Below are positions 9,377 to 18,539 of a DNA stretch of 64,000 bases, piece by piece. The notes below the pieces were generated by a model. That model saw nothing but the letters and a program-made list of their open reading frames with translations. It was not told where the DNA came from and made no database searches. This DNA comes from Roseobacter sp. MED193 (GTDB lineage Bacteria > Pseudomonadota > Alphaproteobacteria > Rhodobacterales > Rhodobacteraceae): NCBI RefSeq assembly GCF_000152965.1, contig NZ_CH902583.1, positions 3,908,219 to 3,972,218 of the forward strand. The letters are read 5' to 3'. Position 1 is the stretch's first letter. Every line of letters begins with the position of its first letter. The translations under genes and the position numbers were made by a program.

Positions 9377-10921
9377 CTATTTTTTGATCTTTACGCTGAC
9401 ATCGGCATCCAAGGTATTCGATAAGGAATACAGACGTGCCTCGGCCACCTCGCCAAACAGGTCCTCAGATGCGCGCGGCAGTTCCAGGCTGAGATGGCGT
9501 TTGCGGGGGTGCCACTTGAGTTTGCCGATGTCGCCATCCTCGCTGACCATGAGCATGGCACCAAACCGCATGGCCTTGCCTAGAATCTCCGCTTCTTTCT
9601 GGCCCTTGCTATCCAACAGATCATAGAGATACTCAAAGGCGGTTCCCTCTCTTTTGTTGCGGTACCGATGCAGCAAAGCGAGGCCCAGAAAAATCCGCTC
9701 TGAGTGTTTCAACCCGCCGAGATTGGCGCGGGTAGCATTGTCAAAACAGACTTCTGCGCGATAGTCGGGGTGTGCGCGCCAGCTTACATCATGCAAAAGG
9801 CAGGCGGCCTTAATCAGGCGTTTTTGAGTTTGCGGGCCTGAGTTGAACAGGGGGCTGACAAAATCAAAGAGCGTTTTGCCAAAACCCGGTAGGCGGGCAT
9901 CTTTGGCCTCAGCAAAGCGGCAGGCCTCTACCAGCGGGTCACGATTGCGCAGTCTTTGCGGCATTTGCTCGTACAATAGGCCTTCGCGAATGCCGTAGCT
10001 GGAAACAGCTATGTCCTTGGGTTTGAAGGTCTTTACCAGACGTGACAGCACGTCAATGGCATAGGGAACCAGCGTCATACGCGCACTGGAGATACCACAG
10101 GCAGAGCGCAGCTCTTCGATATCAGTGGCATCAATATATTTGAGGGTCTCGCGGACATCTCGCGCAGTCATGCGGTATTCATGCAGAACCCGCAGGGGGT
10201 ACCCACGTCGCATCATATCGACACGGGCAATGGCACGCCAGCTGCCGCCCACCAGGAACAGACGGTCGGTCTGCTGGCCCATCTCAGCGCTCAGTTCTTT
10301 CATGACAGATGAAATATGCGCCTTGCGTCCGCGTCTGCCACCTTTGATATCACGTAACTTTAGCGGGCCAAGCGATGAGGTGACACGTTTTCCCACCTCG
10401 CCATCATGGATTTCTGCCAGCTCCATTGACGAGCCGCCGATATCGCAAACCAGGCCATAAGAACCAGGCCAGCCCAATAGCACGCCTTGAGCCGAAAGCC
10501 GCGCTTCCTCGCGCCCGTCAATGACCCAGATCTTTAGCCCTGTTTCGCGCAGCACTTCCTCGCAAAACTCGGGGCCATCCTTGGCGTCACGGACGGCGGC
10601 CGTTGCCACCACAGAGAGACCCGGCAGGCCCATCCCTTGGGCCAGATGTTGAAAACGGCGCAGCGCCGCCAGTGCTCTCTCACGGCCTTTGGGGTTCAAC
10701 ATACCCGTCTCGGATAGGCCCGCGCCCAGGGCACACATGATTTTTTCATTGTAGAAATAGGCTGGGCTACGCGCGGCGCCATCAAAGATCACCATACGCA
10801 CCGAGTTCGACCCCACATCGACGACCCCAACTCGGGATAGGGCGCGGGCGCTTGGATCTTCAAACACCGGGCGACCAAAGGGATCCCAATCAGGGCGGGG
10901 GCTGTCCGTGCTGGGGGTCAT
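9377..10921 (-). CDS. ppx: Ppx/GppA family exopolyphosphatase
   Basis: The family removes phosphate from polyphosphate or hydrolyses pppGpp. The N-terminal actin-like ATPase fold has VGVVDVGSNSVRMVIFDG, with the second phosphate-binding loop VCDIGGSSMELAEI at about residues 150-165. The C-terminal HD-like helical half has LLHDVSWRAHPDYR. The length of 514 residues fits the alphaproteobacterial type. GAGGCG precedes ATG 10921. hdaA lies just upstream on the same strand. In related genomes, as I recall, a polyphosphate kinase gene sits between hdaA and ppx; here only 100 bases separate them. Confidence 0.9.
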   Translation of the reverse strand: MTPSTDSPRPDWDPFGRPVFEDPSARALSRVGVVDVGSNSVRMVIFDGAARSPAYFYNEKIMCALGAGLSETGMLNPKGRERALAALRRFQHLAQGMGLPGLSVVATAAVRDAKDGPEFCEEVLRETGLKIWVIDGREEARLSAQGVLLGWPGSYGLVCDIGGSSMELAEIHDGEVGKRVTSSLGPLKLRDIKGGRRGRKAHISSVMKELSAEMGQQTDRLFLVGGSWRAIARVDMMRRGYPLRVLHEYRMTARDVRETLKYIDATDIEELRSACGISSARMTLVPYAIDVLSRLVKTFKPKDIAVSSYGIREGLLYEQMPQRLRNRDPLVEACRFAEAKDARLPGFGKTLFDFVSPLFNSGPQTQKRLIKAACLLHDVSWRAHPDYRAEVCFDNATRANLGGLKHSERIFLGLALLHRYRNKREGTAFEYLYDLLDSKGQKEAEILGKAMRFGAMLMVSEDGDIGKLKWHPRKRHLSLELPRASEDLFGEVAEARLYSLSNTLDADVSVKIKK

Positions 10922-11001
10922 AGTCGCCTCATTAAATCAGCATTGCGTAGTTCACGATGGGCCAAGCCCAAGGCGGGGTCAATCGCTCCGAGTTGCGACA
11001 T
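10918..11001 (-). CDS. Possible 27-residue ORF coupled to ppx
   Basis: Between hdaA and ppx the minus strand reads MSQLGAIDPALGLAHRELRN and on to MRRL, ending in a TGA that overlaps the ppx ATG (ATGA). It could be a leader peptide that couples translation, or the tail of a lost gene. A weak AAAGAGA lies upstream of its start. Only the neat ATGA overlap supports it. Confidence 0.3.
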   Translation of the reverse strand: MSQLGAIDPALGLAHRELRNADLMRRL

Positions 11002-11021
11002 ATTTGGTCTCTTTTTGAAGA

Positions 11022-11699
11022 TCAATTGGGGGGATCTTGTGACATCAGTCTGACCGCAAGAGGGCGCGACAGTGTGCGCCCCTCAGAGAGGGCGAGATTA
11101 TCGAGCTGTTTGACGATGACCGCCGCGGCCGCAAAGGAACGATCCATATGCGCAACCAGATAGGGGATGACATCAGCTTTGGGGGTTACCTGCCTGTCAT
11201 TAAACAGCTTTGCCAACACAACCGCGAGCAAGGCATCATCGGGTGCCTGCAGTTCGGCATGGGTCGCAGCCTGCATGCGGCTTTGTAGATCCGCCAGCGA
11301 TAGCTGCCAGAGATTGGGGGCCGCGCGGCCTGTCAGCATCAAAGCATGGCCATTGGACAGCACGAGATTGTGCAAGTGGAACAGGGCATTTTGTGCCTCT
11401 GGATTGCCCGCAATTGCGGGCACATCTTCTACCACCACCGGAGCCTGTGCCAGCTCTGGCACCCTGTCTTCCTTCAGGTCGCAGGCCTGTAGGATTTTGG
11501 CGCCGGTTTGACTGGCCCAGACATGAGCAAGATGGGTTTTGCCGGACCCTGTAGGCCCGGTCAGGACCAGCTTGCCACTGGGCCAGTGAAAAGAAGGATC
11601 CAGTAGGGCCACGGCCATTGCATTGGAGGGCGCGACGAAGAAATCGTCTCGCCCCAGTGCCGTTTTGGCTGGCAAATCAAAACTAAGCTGCTGAGCCAT
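11022..11699 (-). CDS. hdaA: HdaA-like DnaA homologue (regulator of replication initiation)
   Basis: The protein resembles the AAA+ part of DnaA, with GPTGSGKTHLAHVWA as Walker A near residue 45 and VVVEDVPAI as a Walker B-like strand. It lacks the DNA-binding domain IV, as expected for Hda/HdaA. HdaA works with the beta clamp to inactivate DnaA-ATP, and the N-terminal QQLSFDLP is a clamp-binding-like motif. The start at 11699 keeps that motif at residues 3-8; the longer reading from 11789 runs into the AI-2E gene. It follows that gene almost without gap, so they form one operon. Confidence 0.88.
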   Translation of the reverse strand: MAQQLSFDLPAKTALGRDDFFVAPSNAMAVALLDPSFHWPSGKLVLTGPTGSGKTHLAHVWASQTGAKILQACDLKEDRVPELAQAPVVVEDVPAIAGNPEAQNALFHLHNLVLSNGHALMLTGRAAPNLWQLSLADLQSRMQAATHAELQAPDDALLAVVLAKLFNDRQVTPKADVIPYLVAHMDRSFAAAAVIVKQLDNLALSEGRTLSRPLAVRLMSQDPPN

Positions 11700-11700
11700 T

Positions 11701-12783
11701 TCAGATGTCGTCTTCCTGTTGCAAGGCTGGGTGTTCCAAGCCGCGGTACAATCGGCTGTCGAGATATTGTTCAACCAGGAAACGTGCAACCACGCCTAAT
11801 GCGGCGGCCAGCGGAACCGCAACCAGCATACCAACGAACCCAAAGAGGGCTCCAAAAACCGATAGCGCCAGCAAGAGCCACACCGGGTGCAACCCGACGG
11901 AGTTCCCCACGAGCTTGGGCGTGAGGTAGTTGCCTTCGATAACCTGACCAAAAGCAAAGATTGCGCCAACGATCCCAATTGACCACCAGTCACCCCAGAA
12001 TTGGAACAGCGCCAGTCCAATGGCCAATGCGCCGCCAATCAACGCGCCCAGATAGGGAATAAAGGTGACCAAGCCGGCGATAAAGCCAACCGCCAGGCCA
12101 AAGTTAAGCCCAACGATCATCAGGGTAATGGCATAGTAGCTGCCCAGAATCAGACAGACGGTGCCCATGCCACGAATAAAGGAGGCGAGCACCGCGTCGA
12201 TCTGCGCCATCAGACGGCGGATGACTGGGGCGTGATCGCGTGGCAGAAGTTCGTCAACACGCGCGATCATCCGGTCCCAGTCGAGCAGCAAGTAAACCGC
12301 TACCACTGGAACAATGACGAACAGTACCAACACATTAAGGAGCGAAATTGCAGATCCGGCGATGCCCTCGATCAGTTCAATTCCTTTACCCTGTAAGGTG
12401 CCAACAATTGAGGCAATGGTTTGTTGCGCCCGGCTTCCTTCGGTAAAGACAGAGGGGAAATGGGTCTGCGCAAAGGTTCTCAGATCCTGGAAGGCCTTGG
12501 GCAGGATCTCTGTCAGGTCTATCATCTGATTGATCAGCGTCGGCAACAAGACAAGCAAAGCGAGCAAGAAGAACAGCATCAGCAGCACGACAATCACAGC
12601 CGTAGAAGTCGATCGACTAAGCCCCATGGTTTCCAATCGGTCTGCTATCGGGTCGATTAAATAGGCGATGGCTGCGCCCAGCACAAACGGCAGCAGTACG
12701 TCTCCCAGTGCCCACATCACAACGGAAAAAACCAAGGCGGCAATGCCCCAGTACTTGAACTGTTTCTTTGCCGGAAGAGCCAT
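11701..12783 (-). CDS. AI-2E family (PerM/YdiK) permease
   Basis: About eight membrane helices and the family signature near the middle (TFIPYLGALIGGALAIGLAL, VGNSVGLHPVWLLLALSV) mark the AI-2E exporter-like family. Substrates of most members are unknown, and a quorum-sensing role should not be assumed. The start at 12783 (MALPAKKQFKYWG) gives 360 residues; a further ATG at 12831 would add 16 residues without a better ribosome site. The stop is one base from the hdaA start, indicating tight coupling. Confidence 0.88.
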   Translation of the reverse strand: MALPAKKQFKYWGIAALVFSVVMWALGDVLLPFVLGAAIAYLIDPIADRLETMGLSRSTSTAVIVVLLMLFFLLALLVLLPTLINQMIDLTEILPKAFQDLRTFAQTHFPSVFTEGSRAQQTIASIVGTLQGKGIELIEGIAGSAISLLNVLVLFVIVPVVAVYLLLDWDRMIARVDELLPRDHAPVIRRLMAQIDAVLASFIRGMGTVCLILGSYYAITLMIVGLNFGLAVGFIAGLVTFIPYLGALIGGALAIGLALFQFWGDWWSIGIVGAIFAFGQVIEGNYLTPKLVGNSVGLHPVWLLLALSVFGALFGFVGMLVAVPLAAALGVVARFLVEQYLDSRLYRGLEHPALQQEDDI

Positions 12784-13269
12784 GTGCTGTCTGCCTTTGC
12801 CCAAAAAATCATAAGATCCAAAGACAGTCATTGCCCAAAGGGCCCCAGGCTTGCAAGGGCAGGCCGTGGAAATCTAACAGTCAGGGCACATTCCCGCTCC
12901 TTGTCATGCCGTTGCGGAACAGGCCATTCCGCGGCATTTTCAATAGGATTTCCCCAATGGCAGGGCCCGTCAATGATCGGTATGCTCCAGACCTTGGAAA
13001 AAACAAACTCATATGAGATCCACATATGGCCGCCAGGGGTTCTGTCTGAGCAGGATGCAGAACTCCTGGCCGTCACACGGGCTCAGGTCGGCTATTTTCA
13101 GCCCATCGCGCAAGGATCTAAGGCCGCCGTTGGTGGGCGGGGGCACTTTCGATCTTAGGTTGATGACCTTCTGTGGGGAGCTTACACAGCTCAGGGACGA
13201 TGGCCGATTGCTTGCTAGGGCCTGATGGATTAGACCGCAGTAGAAACCCATCGTGAGAATGAGATCGAC
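12784..13269. other. Intergenic region between the AI-2E gene and proS
   Basis: This 486-base stretch must hold the divergent promoters of the hdaA operon and of proS. I see no convincing coding region; short open frames on both strands lack family resemblance and ribosome sites. No clear regulator motif was found. Confidence 0.5.
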
Positions 13270-14625
13270 ATGCGCCTGTCCCGCTATTTCCTGCCTGTTC
13301 TGAAAGAGAACCCCTCTGAGGCCCAGATTGTCAGTCACCGCTACATGTTGCGGGCTGGCATGATCAAGCAATCCTCCGCCGGGATCTACTCCTGGCTTCC
13401 GCTTGGCTTCAAAGTGCTGAAGAAGCTGGAAGGCATTGTACACGAAGAACAACAGCGTGCGGGGCATATGCCGATGTTGATGCCCACCATCCAAAGTGCC
13501 GATCTGTGGCGTGAATCCGGTCGCTATGATGACTACGGTCAGGAAATGCTGCGCGTGGAAGACCGCCATGGCCGCGACATGCTCTTCACCCCAACTGCGG
13601 AGGAATTGATCACAGATATCTTCCGCGCACATGTCAGCAGCTACAAGGATCTGCCGCTGACCATGTATCAGATCCAGTGGAAGTTCCGTGATGAGATCCG
13701 CCCGCGCTTTGGCGTGATGCGGGGGCGCGAATTCTACATGAAAGATGGCTACAACTTCGACCTCACCAAAGAGGATGCCTTGCACGCCTATAACCGCCAC
13801 TTGGTTACCTATCTGCGTACTTATGAGCGCATGGGGCTGCAGGCGATCCCGATGCGTGCCGATGGCGGGCCGATTGGGGGCGACTATACCCATGAATTCC
13901 TGGTGCTCGCCGAAACTGGCGAATCCGAAGTCTTTTATGATTCTGCCGTCACCGATCTGACCTTTGGTGACCGCGAGATTGATTACGACAATGTCGAACA
14001 ATGTCAGGGCGTGCTTGAGGAATTCACCTCGAAATATGCCCGCACTGATGAGACCCACGATGAAGCGCTGTTCAACCAAGTGCCGGAAGAGCGCCGTCGG
14101 GTGGCACGCGGTATCGAGGTGGGCCAGATCTTCTACTTTGGCACCAAGTATTCCGATGCTTTGAATGCCACGGTTCAGGGGCCTGATGGAAAACCCACTC
14201 CGGTTCACATGGGCTCGCACGGCATTGGCGTGTCGCGTCTATTGGGTGCAATCATCGAGGCCAGCCATGACGACAAAGGTATCATCTGGCCCGAGGGTGT
14301 GACCCCGTTCCACTGTGGGATCGTCAATCTGAAGCAAGGCGATGATGAGGCCGACGCGGCTTGCAACCAGCTTTATGCGGCCATGACCGCGCTGGGGCTT
14401 GAGCCGCTATATGATGACCGCAAGGAACGCGCTGGCGGTAAATTTGCCACCATGGATTTGATCGGTTTGCCCTGGCGCATTACAGTGGGTCCACGCGGGT
14501 TGAAAAACGGGGTGGTTGAACTGACAAGCCGCCGCACTGGTGAAAGCGAAGAGCTGAGCCCAGAAGACGCAGTGAAGAAGGTTGCGGCAATCTATGCCTC
14601 GCATCAGTCTGGGCGGGGGTTCTGA
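13270..14625 (+). CDS. proS: Prolyl-tRNA synthetase, short alphaproteobacterial type
   Basis: This enzyme charges tRNA-Pro with proline in the cytoplasm. Class II motifs are visible: motif 2 in [23 protein letters not shown] at residues 138-160 and motif 3 in [11 protein letters not shown] around residue 320, followed by the anticodon-binding domain. At 451 residues it lacks the INS editing insertion of the 570-residue form, which is typical of Alphaproteobacteria. A terminator follows. Confidence 0.96.
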   Translation: MRLSRYFLPVLKENPSEAQIVSHRYMLRAGMIKQSSAGIYSWLPLGFKVLKKLEGIVHEEQQRAGHMPMLMPTIQSADLWRESGRYDDYGQEMLRVEDRHGRDMLFTPTAEELITDIFRAHVSSYKDLPLTMYQIQWKFRDEIRPRFGVMRGREFYMKDGYNFDLTKEDALHAYNRHLVTYLRTYERMGLQAIPMRADGGPIGGDYTHEFLVLAETGESEVFYDSAVTDLTFGDREIDYDNVEQCQGVLEEFTSKYARTDETHDEALFNQVPEERRRVARGIEVGQIFYFGTKYSDALNATVQGPDGKPTPVHMGSHGIGVSRLLGAIIEASHDDKGIIWPEGVTPFHCGIVNLKQGDDEADAACNQLYAAMTALGLEPLYDDRKERAGGKFATMDLIGLPWRITVGPRGLKNGVVELTSRRTGESEELSPEDAVKKVAAIYASHQSGRGF

Positions 14626-14679
14626 TCAGGGCTGGCAGTCCGGATCGACAACCGCATGACCAGGTTTTACTATAAGAAG

Positions 14680-14715
14680 AGGGGGGCAACCGATTGGTTT
14701 GCCCCCCTTAGTTTT
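14680..14715 (+). terminator. Terminator after proS
   Basis: Arms 14680-14689 (AGGGGGGCAA) and 14699-14708 pair perfectly around a short loop and are followed by a T-rich tract. The hairpin also faces the end of hemN and may serve both directions. Confidence 0.85.
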
Positions 14716-14746
14716 CTAGCTGATGGGGCGGGCCCAACCGGCCCCT

Positions 14747-16102
14747 CTAAGAGGCGCGGCTGAACTTGGCATCCGCTGGCATATGTGCATCAAAGAGGCT
14801 GGCGATGATCCGGGTCATGGGACGCCCATCGGGACTTATTTCCAGCTTTTGGTCATCCAGGCTCACCAATGTGCCAAAGCGCTCCACCACTTTCGCCAGA
14901 TCTGGTTCCAACCCTGCAGTCAGCGGCCCAAATTGCTGCTCCAACGCGGTCCTGTCCAAGGCAAAGTCGCACATAATCATTTCAATGGCGCGGGCGCGCA
15001 TCTGATCTTCGTCAGACATCTCATGGCCACGCGCACCGGCCAACTGTCCGGCCTCGATCTGTTTCACATAGGCCGGTGTCGCCGAGGCATTTTGCACATA
15101 GCCGCCCGGAAACCGAGAAATGGACGAGGCGCCAATACCGATAAGGGCAGGACAGGTGTCTTCTGTATAGCCTTGGAAATTGCGTCGCAAATGGCCGGTG
15201 CGGGCGGCCTTGGCCAGGCCATCTTCGGGCAGGGCAAAATGATCAATGCCAATCGTTTCGAACCCGGATTCGGCAAAAGCGCTGGCGGATTGCACTGCCA
15301 GCGCATAACGGGCGGAATCATCCGGCAGGACCGCTTCGTTGATCAATTGCTGGCGTTTGGCGACCCATGGGACATGGGCATAGCCAAATAACGCGATGCG
15401 ATCAGGTTTGAGACTCAAAACCTTGTTCAGGGTGTCTGCCATCCGGGCTGGGGTTTGGTGCGGCAATCCATAAACGAGATCGGCGTTCAATGACGTGATC
15501 CCAGCGGCACGCAGATCTTCGACACAGGCCTGTGTTGCCTCATAGGGCTGCTTTCGTCCGATGGCCTCTTGCACCAGGGGATCAAAATCCTGAATGCCGA
15601 TACTCGCCCGGTTCATGCCCTCTGCGGCGAGGGCTGCGATTTTGTCCTGGTCGACCAGCGTTGGGTCGATCTCAACCGAGAATTCCCAATCAGGGGTCTG
15701 GCCAAACACATTCTTTACCGCACGGGCCAGTCGGTGGATCAGGATAGGAGTTAGGATCGTCGGTGTGCCGCCGCCCCAATGCAGCCGCCCCATTTTCAAT
15801 CCCGCAGGCAATTCTTTGGCCAGGAGCGCCAGTTCGGCCTCAAGGGTTCCAATGTAGCTTTCAACCGGGCTTAGCGATTGGGTGCCCTGGGTGCGGCAGG
15901 CGCAAAACCAGCACAGGCGCTCGCAAAACGGGATGTGGATGTAGACCGAGACCGGCACATCCGGATCAAGGGCCGCCAGTTGTCGCCGTTGCGATACATG
16001 CCCCACAGTGGGGCTGAACACCGGGGCGGTGGGATAAGAGGTATAGCGGGGCACGCGGCTGTCAAAAAGCCCAAGCGCAGCAAGGCGGTCAATCTGTTTC
16101 AT
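14747..16102 (-). CDS. hemN: Oxygen-independent coproporphyrinogen III oxidase (radical SAM)
   Basis: HemN converts coproporphyrinogen III to protoporphyrinogen IX without oxygen. The radical SAM cluster motif is CERLCWFCACRTQG (CxxxCxxC), preceded by SVYIHIPF, and the length of 451 residues is normal for true HemN rather than the shorter HemW. The start at 16102 is chosen because GGGAG lies five bases upstream and MKQIDRLAALGLFD matches the family N-terminus. An FNR-type motif lies 35 bases upstream, consistent with induction when oxygen falls. Confidence 0.94.
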   Translation of the reverse strand: MKQIDRLAALGLFDSRVPRYTSYPTAPVFSPTVGHVSQRRQLAALDPDVPVSVYIHIPFCERLCWFCACRTQGTQSLSPVESYIGTLEAELALLAKELPAGLKMGRLHWGGGTPTILTPILIHRLARAVKNVFGQTPDWEFSVEIDPTLVDQDKIAALAAEGMNRASIGIQDFDPLVQEAIGRKQPYEATQACVEDLRAAGITSLNADLVYGLPHQTPARMADTLNKVLSLKPDRIALFGYAHVPWVAKRQQLINEAVLPDDSARYALAVQSASAFAESGFETIGIDHFALPEDGLAKAARTGHLRRNFQGYTEDTCPALIGIGASSISRFPGGYVQNASATPAYVKQIEAGQLAGARGHEMSDEDQMRARAIEMIMCDFALDRTALEQQFGPLTAGLEPDLAKVVERFGTLVSLDDQKLEISPDGRPMTRIIASLFDAHMPADAKFSRAS

Positions 16103-16136
16103 GACTCCCATTTGTCCCTTATATTGTGGCTTCGCT

Positions 16137-16150
16137 TTGCGCAGGATCAA
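16137..16150 (-). promoter_or_regulatory. Putative FnrL site upstream of hemN
   Basis: Read toward hemN the sequence is TTGATCCTGCGCAA. The left half matches the FNR consensus TTGAT-N4-ATCAA exactly and the right half at three of five positions. hemN is a known FnrL target in Rhodobacter, so the location is sensible. Confidence 0.5.
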
Positions 16151-16339
16151 ATCGGAAAGAAAAATGACCTTGAGGGTCGCGTTTCAGCTCCCCGGGCTCT
16201 GACAGTTCAACCCTGTGAAAAGAAGTTAAAAAATCTATGTGTCGCGGTGCTCTTGTAGTGTGGGATTTTATTGTTGAAGGAGTTGTTTTTTCCGTTTGAC
16301 CTTCACAGAGCATCCCCTTATACGCCCCTCACGACACCG

Positions 16340-16426
16340 GCCCAGGTGGCGGAATTGGTAGACGCGCTAGCTTCAGGTGCTAGTATTGGCAACGATGTGG
16401 AGGTTCGAGTCCTCTCCTGGGCACCA
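16340..16426 (+). tRNA. tRNA-Leu (anticodon CAG)
   Basis: The acceptor arms GCCCAGG and CCTGGGC pair fully. The anticodon stem CTAGC/GCTAG encloses the loop TTCAGGT with anticodon CAG. A long variable arm is present, as expected for leucine tRNA. GGTTCGAGTCC is the T-arm, and CCA is encoded at 16424-16426. An IS3-type remnant lies about 165 bases downstream. Confidence 0.96.
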
Positions 16427-16590
16427 TTTCTAAGATCGCAATCTTAAATCCCATCCGATCTTATGAAGGGTAGGGCAATCTCCGTGGTTTTAGCCCCCTG
16501 TTTTCGGCAGTATTTGATAGGGACCGTGACGCCCGGTTCGAAGAATATGCGGCTCCTTTGATAGCATTTACTGCAACCAAGGAGAGCGAC

Positions 16591-16830
16591 TATGGGATTG
16601 AACGGGAAGGATGAGTTCCGCTAGGATGCGGCGCCTATCGCACTGACCAGTCGGCCTTTACCCGATGAAGGCCTGCCTTTTCACCCCGAGCCAGTGGCAA
16701 TCGTAGACCGCAAAGTTGAGTACTGCCCTAAAAAGTCACATCTCTTTGAACAGGGCTTTTCTCTGGTTTCGAACAGCGCCATCCTAGGGAGAACCGGCAG
16801 GCATTCCGCAGTGCTGGACGAAGTTTAGGA
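16591..16830 (+). pseudogene. Decayed IS3-type transposase OrfA remnant
   Basis: From ATG 16591 the frame reads MGLNGKDEFR, a stop, then DAAPIALTSRPL. This resembles the N-terminus of IS3-family OrfA proteins common in this group (typically NGKDEFR-x-DAVRIALTSGLTR). The frame is broken by the TAG at 16621-16623 and by an apparent shift near 16650. After that the open frame to about 16828 has no recognisable match. The rest of the stretch between the tRNA and the rhodanese gene shows nothing else. Confidence 0.55.
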
Positions 16831-16837
16831 GCGACAG

Positions 16838-17236
16838 ATGACAATATCTTTGCAAGAGATGATGGCGCAGGCCAATGCGGCGGTGGAGCGGATACCTGTG
16901 GCGCAGGCCCAAGATCTGATAGCCAAGGGCGCAGTGTTGCTGGATGTGCGGGATGCGCCAGAGCTGGAGGTCCAGGGACGTGCAACTGGATCGCATCACA
17001 TTCCGCGGGGAATGCTGGAGTTCCGTGCAGATCCTGCCAGCCCCTTTTATGATGCCGCCCTGCGTGTGGATCGCCCGGTAGTGTTGCATTGTGCCAGCGG
17101 TGGTCGCGCAGCTCTTGCGGGCAAGCTGCTCAAGGATATGGGATATCTTGAGGTCTACAATGCCGGCGGCTTTGCGGAGTGGAAAGAGGCAGGGGCTGCG
17201 GTTGAAGAGCCTGTTGATCGCGGCATGAGCCAGTGA
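16838..17236 (+). CDS. Rhodanese-like sulfurtransferase domain protein
   Basis: This is a single rhodanese domain of 132 residues with LLDVRDAPELEVQGRATGSHHIP and the catalytic cysteine loop HCASGGRA near residue 89, ending with NAGGFAEWKEAG. The loop suggests a persulfide carrier or thiosulfate sulfurtransferase. There is no signal peptide, so it is cytoplasmic. A GGAGCGAC ribosome site precedes ATG 16838. The substrate is unknown. Confidence 0.88.
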   Translation: MTISLQEMMAQANAAVERIPVAQAQDLIAKGAVLLDVRDAPELEVQGRATGSHHIPRGMLEFRADPASPFYDAALRVDRPVVLHCASGGRAALAGKLLKDMGYLEVYNAGGFAEWKEAGAAVEEPVDRGMSQ

Positions 17237-17323
17237 GCTGATCTGATCCGTATCAAGGTGGCGGGCGACAGATTTGTGTAGGACGTGAGTCGTATAGCAA
17301 ACCTGATACATGAGGAGGCCCCT

Positions 17324-17515
17324 ATGTTACGCCTTGCATCTATGCTCTATTCTCTCATTGGCAGCTCGCTGGCTGGAGCCTGTGTTATTGCAGTGCTGGT
17401 GGCTGGTTTTGTATCCGTGCAGGCAATACTGCTGGCCGCGGCGGCTGGGGCTCTTCTTGGGCTGCCGGTAGCTTGGCTGGTGGCGCGTCAGCTCTACAAA
17501 AATGCGGCGCACTAG
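17324..17515 (+). CDS. Small two-helix membrane protein
   Basis: ATG 17324 follows a strong GAGGAGG site and gives 63 residues with two hydrophobic helices (LIGSSLAGACVIAVLVAGF and ILLAAAAGALLGLPVAWLVA) and a basic end. An upstream GTG frame start at 17285 is less likely. Similar roseobacter proteins are often labelled CTP synthetase in databases, which cannot be right at this size. Function is unknown. Confidence 0.75.
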   Translation: MLRLASMLYSLIGSSLAGACVIAVLVAGFVSVQAILLAAAAGALLGLPVAWLVARQLYKNAAH

Positions 17516-17654
17516 AGTGCAAGTGGAAGAACACATGTCCTAAACGGTCTGAGTCTGGCGTGTCTTCCGGAACGCAAAAATAACGCCTGGTTCTCTTGGT
17601 AGTCTCCCTCTGCCCACGCGGCGAGGGAGACAGATTTCATTACTTGATATCGCC

Positions 17655-18413
17655 TCAGGCGTTTAAAAATGCGCGTGCATTGGCCTCGAACTCGCGCGGT
17701 TTTTCCGCATGCAGCCAGTGCCCTGCGCCAGGGATCTTGGCAAAGCGGGCACTGGGAAAACGGGCCAGAATGGTCTCGCGGTCTTCGCGACGGACATAGT
17801 CCGAAGTTCCACCAGACAGAAACAGGGTTGGACCCTGCGACTGCGCGTCTGTTTCCGGAAAGGACATGATGTCAGGCATATGCCGTGCCAGTGTGTCCAG
17901 GTTTAGCCGCCAGCCCTTGTTGGGGATATCCAGTGATTGGGTGAAAAAGCTCTGCAATGCCGGTTCGACCCCGGCCTCTGCCAGTTGGGCCTCAACATCG
18001 GAGCGCCGTTCAACCCTGTCGAAATTCACTGCGCGCATGGCTTCGATGAACTGAATTTGGCTATGGGAATAGGGTACAGGGGCAATGTCTGCGACGATCA
18101 GCCTGTTTACCATGTCCGGATGGGTTAGGGCCAGCATCATGGCGGCTTTGCCGCCCATGGAGTGGCCGATGACATCCATTTGCCCGCCATGGGACGCAAT
18201 GACCTCGGCCAGGTCCTCTGCCATTTCAGGATAGCTGTGGCTATCGGTCCAGTGGCTTTGCCCATGGTTGCGCAGATCCACAGCGACCACCTGCCGTTCA
18301 TCGCAGAGCCGTTTGCAGATTACCCCCCAATTGCGGGCAGAGCCGTAAAGGCCATGCACAATCAACAGTGAGGGTTTATTGGTGACAGTACCATGGAGAA
18401 TAGAGTTTAGCAT
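17655..18413 (-). CDS. Alpha/beta fold hydrolase
   Basis: The 252-residue protein has LLIVHGLYGSARNWG (oxyanion region), the nucleophile elbow GHSMGGKAAM, an acid in the strand before SGGTSDYV, and the catalytic histidine in IPGAGHWLHAEKP. It resembles the YbfF/esterase group of small cytoplasmic hydrolases. The start at 18413 (MLNSILHG) is preferred because the upstream extension is without family resemblance. The natural substrate cannot be inferred. Confidence 0.88.
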   Translation of the reverse strand: MLNSILHGTVTNKPSLLIVHGLYGSARNWGVICKRLCDERQVVAVDLRNHGQSHWTDSHSYPEMAEDLAEVIASHGGQMDVIGHSMGGKAAMMLALTHPDMVNRLIVADIAPVPYSHSQIQFIEAMRAVNFDRVERRSDVEAQLAEAGVEPALQSFFTQSLDIPNKGWRLNLDTLARHMPDIMSFPETDAQSQGPTLFLSGGTSDYVRREDRETILARFPSARFAKIPGAGHWLHAEKPREFEANARAFLNA

Positions 18414-18539
18414 GGTGCAGTGATAACGTTGGGTGTGGGGCATTGCCAGACCCATTGAGGCGCAGCAAGGCTTGCGATAACTACTGGGACAGAAAACCCG
18501 GAGGCTCCTCGGAATCTCCTTTGTGCGGAGCGTGCCAAA

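Noticed and set aside
11701-12783. AI-2 quorum-sensing exporter
   Set aside because: The family name is misleading; no luxS or signal genes are nearby, so only a family permease is claimed.
13009-14220. A 403-codon open frame on the minus strand
   Set aside because: It is antisense to proS, which is unambiguous, and shows no domain of its own.
17324-17515. CTP synthetase
   Set aside because: A label sometimes seen for similar small proteins; 63 residues with two membrane helices cannot be that enzyme.
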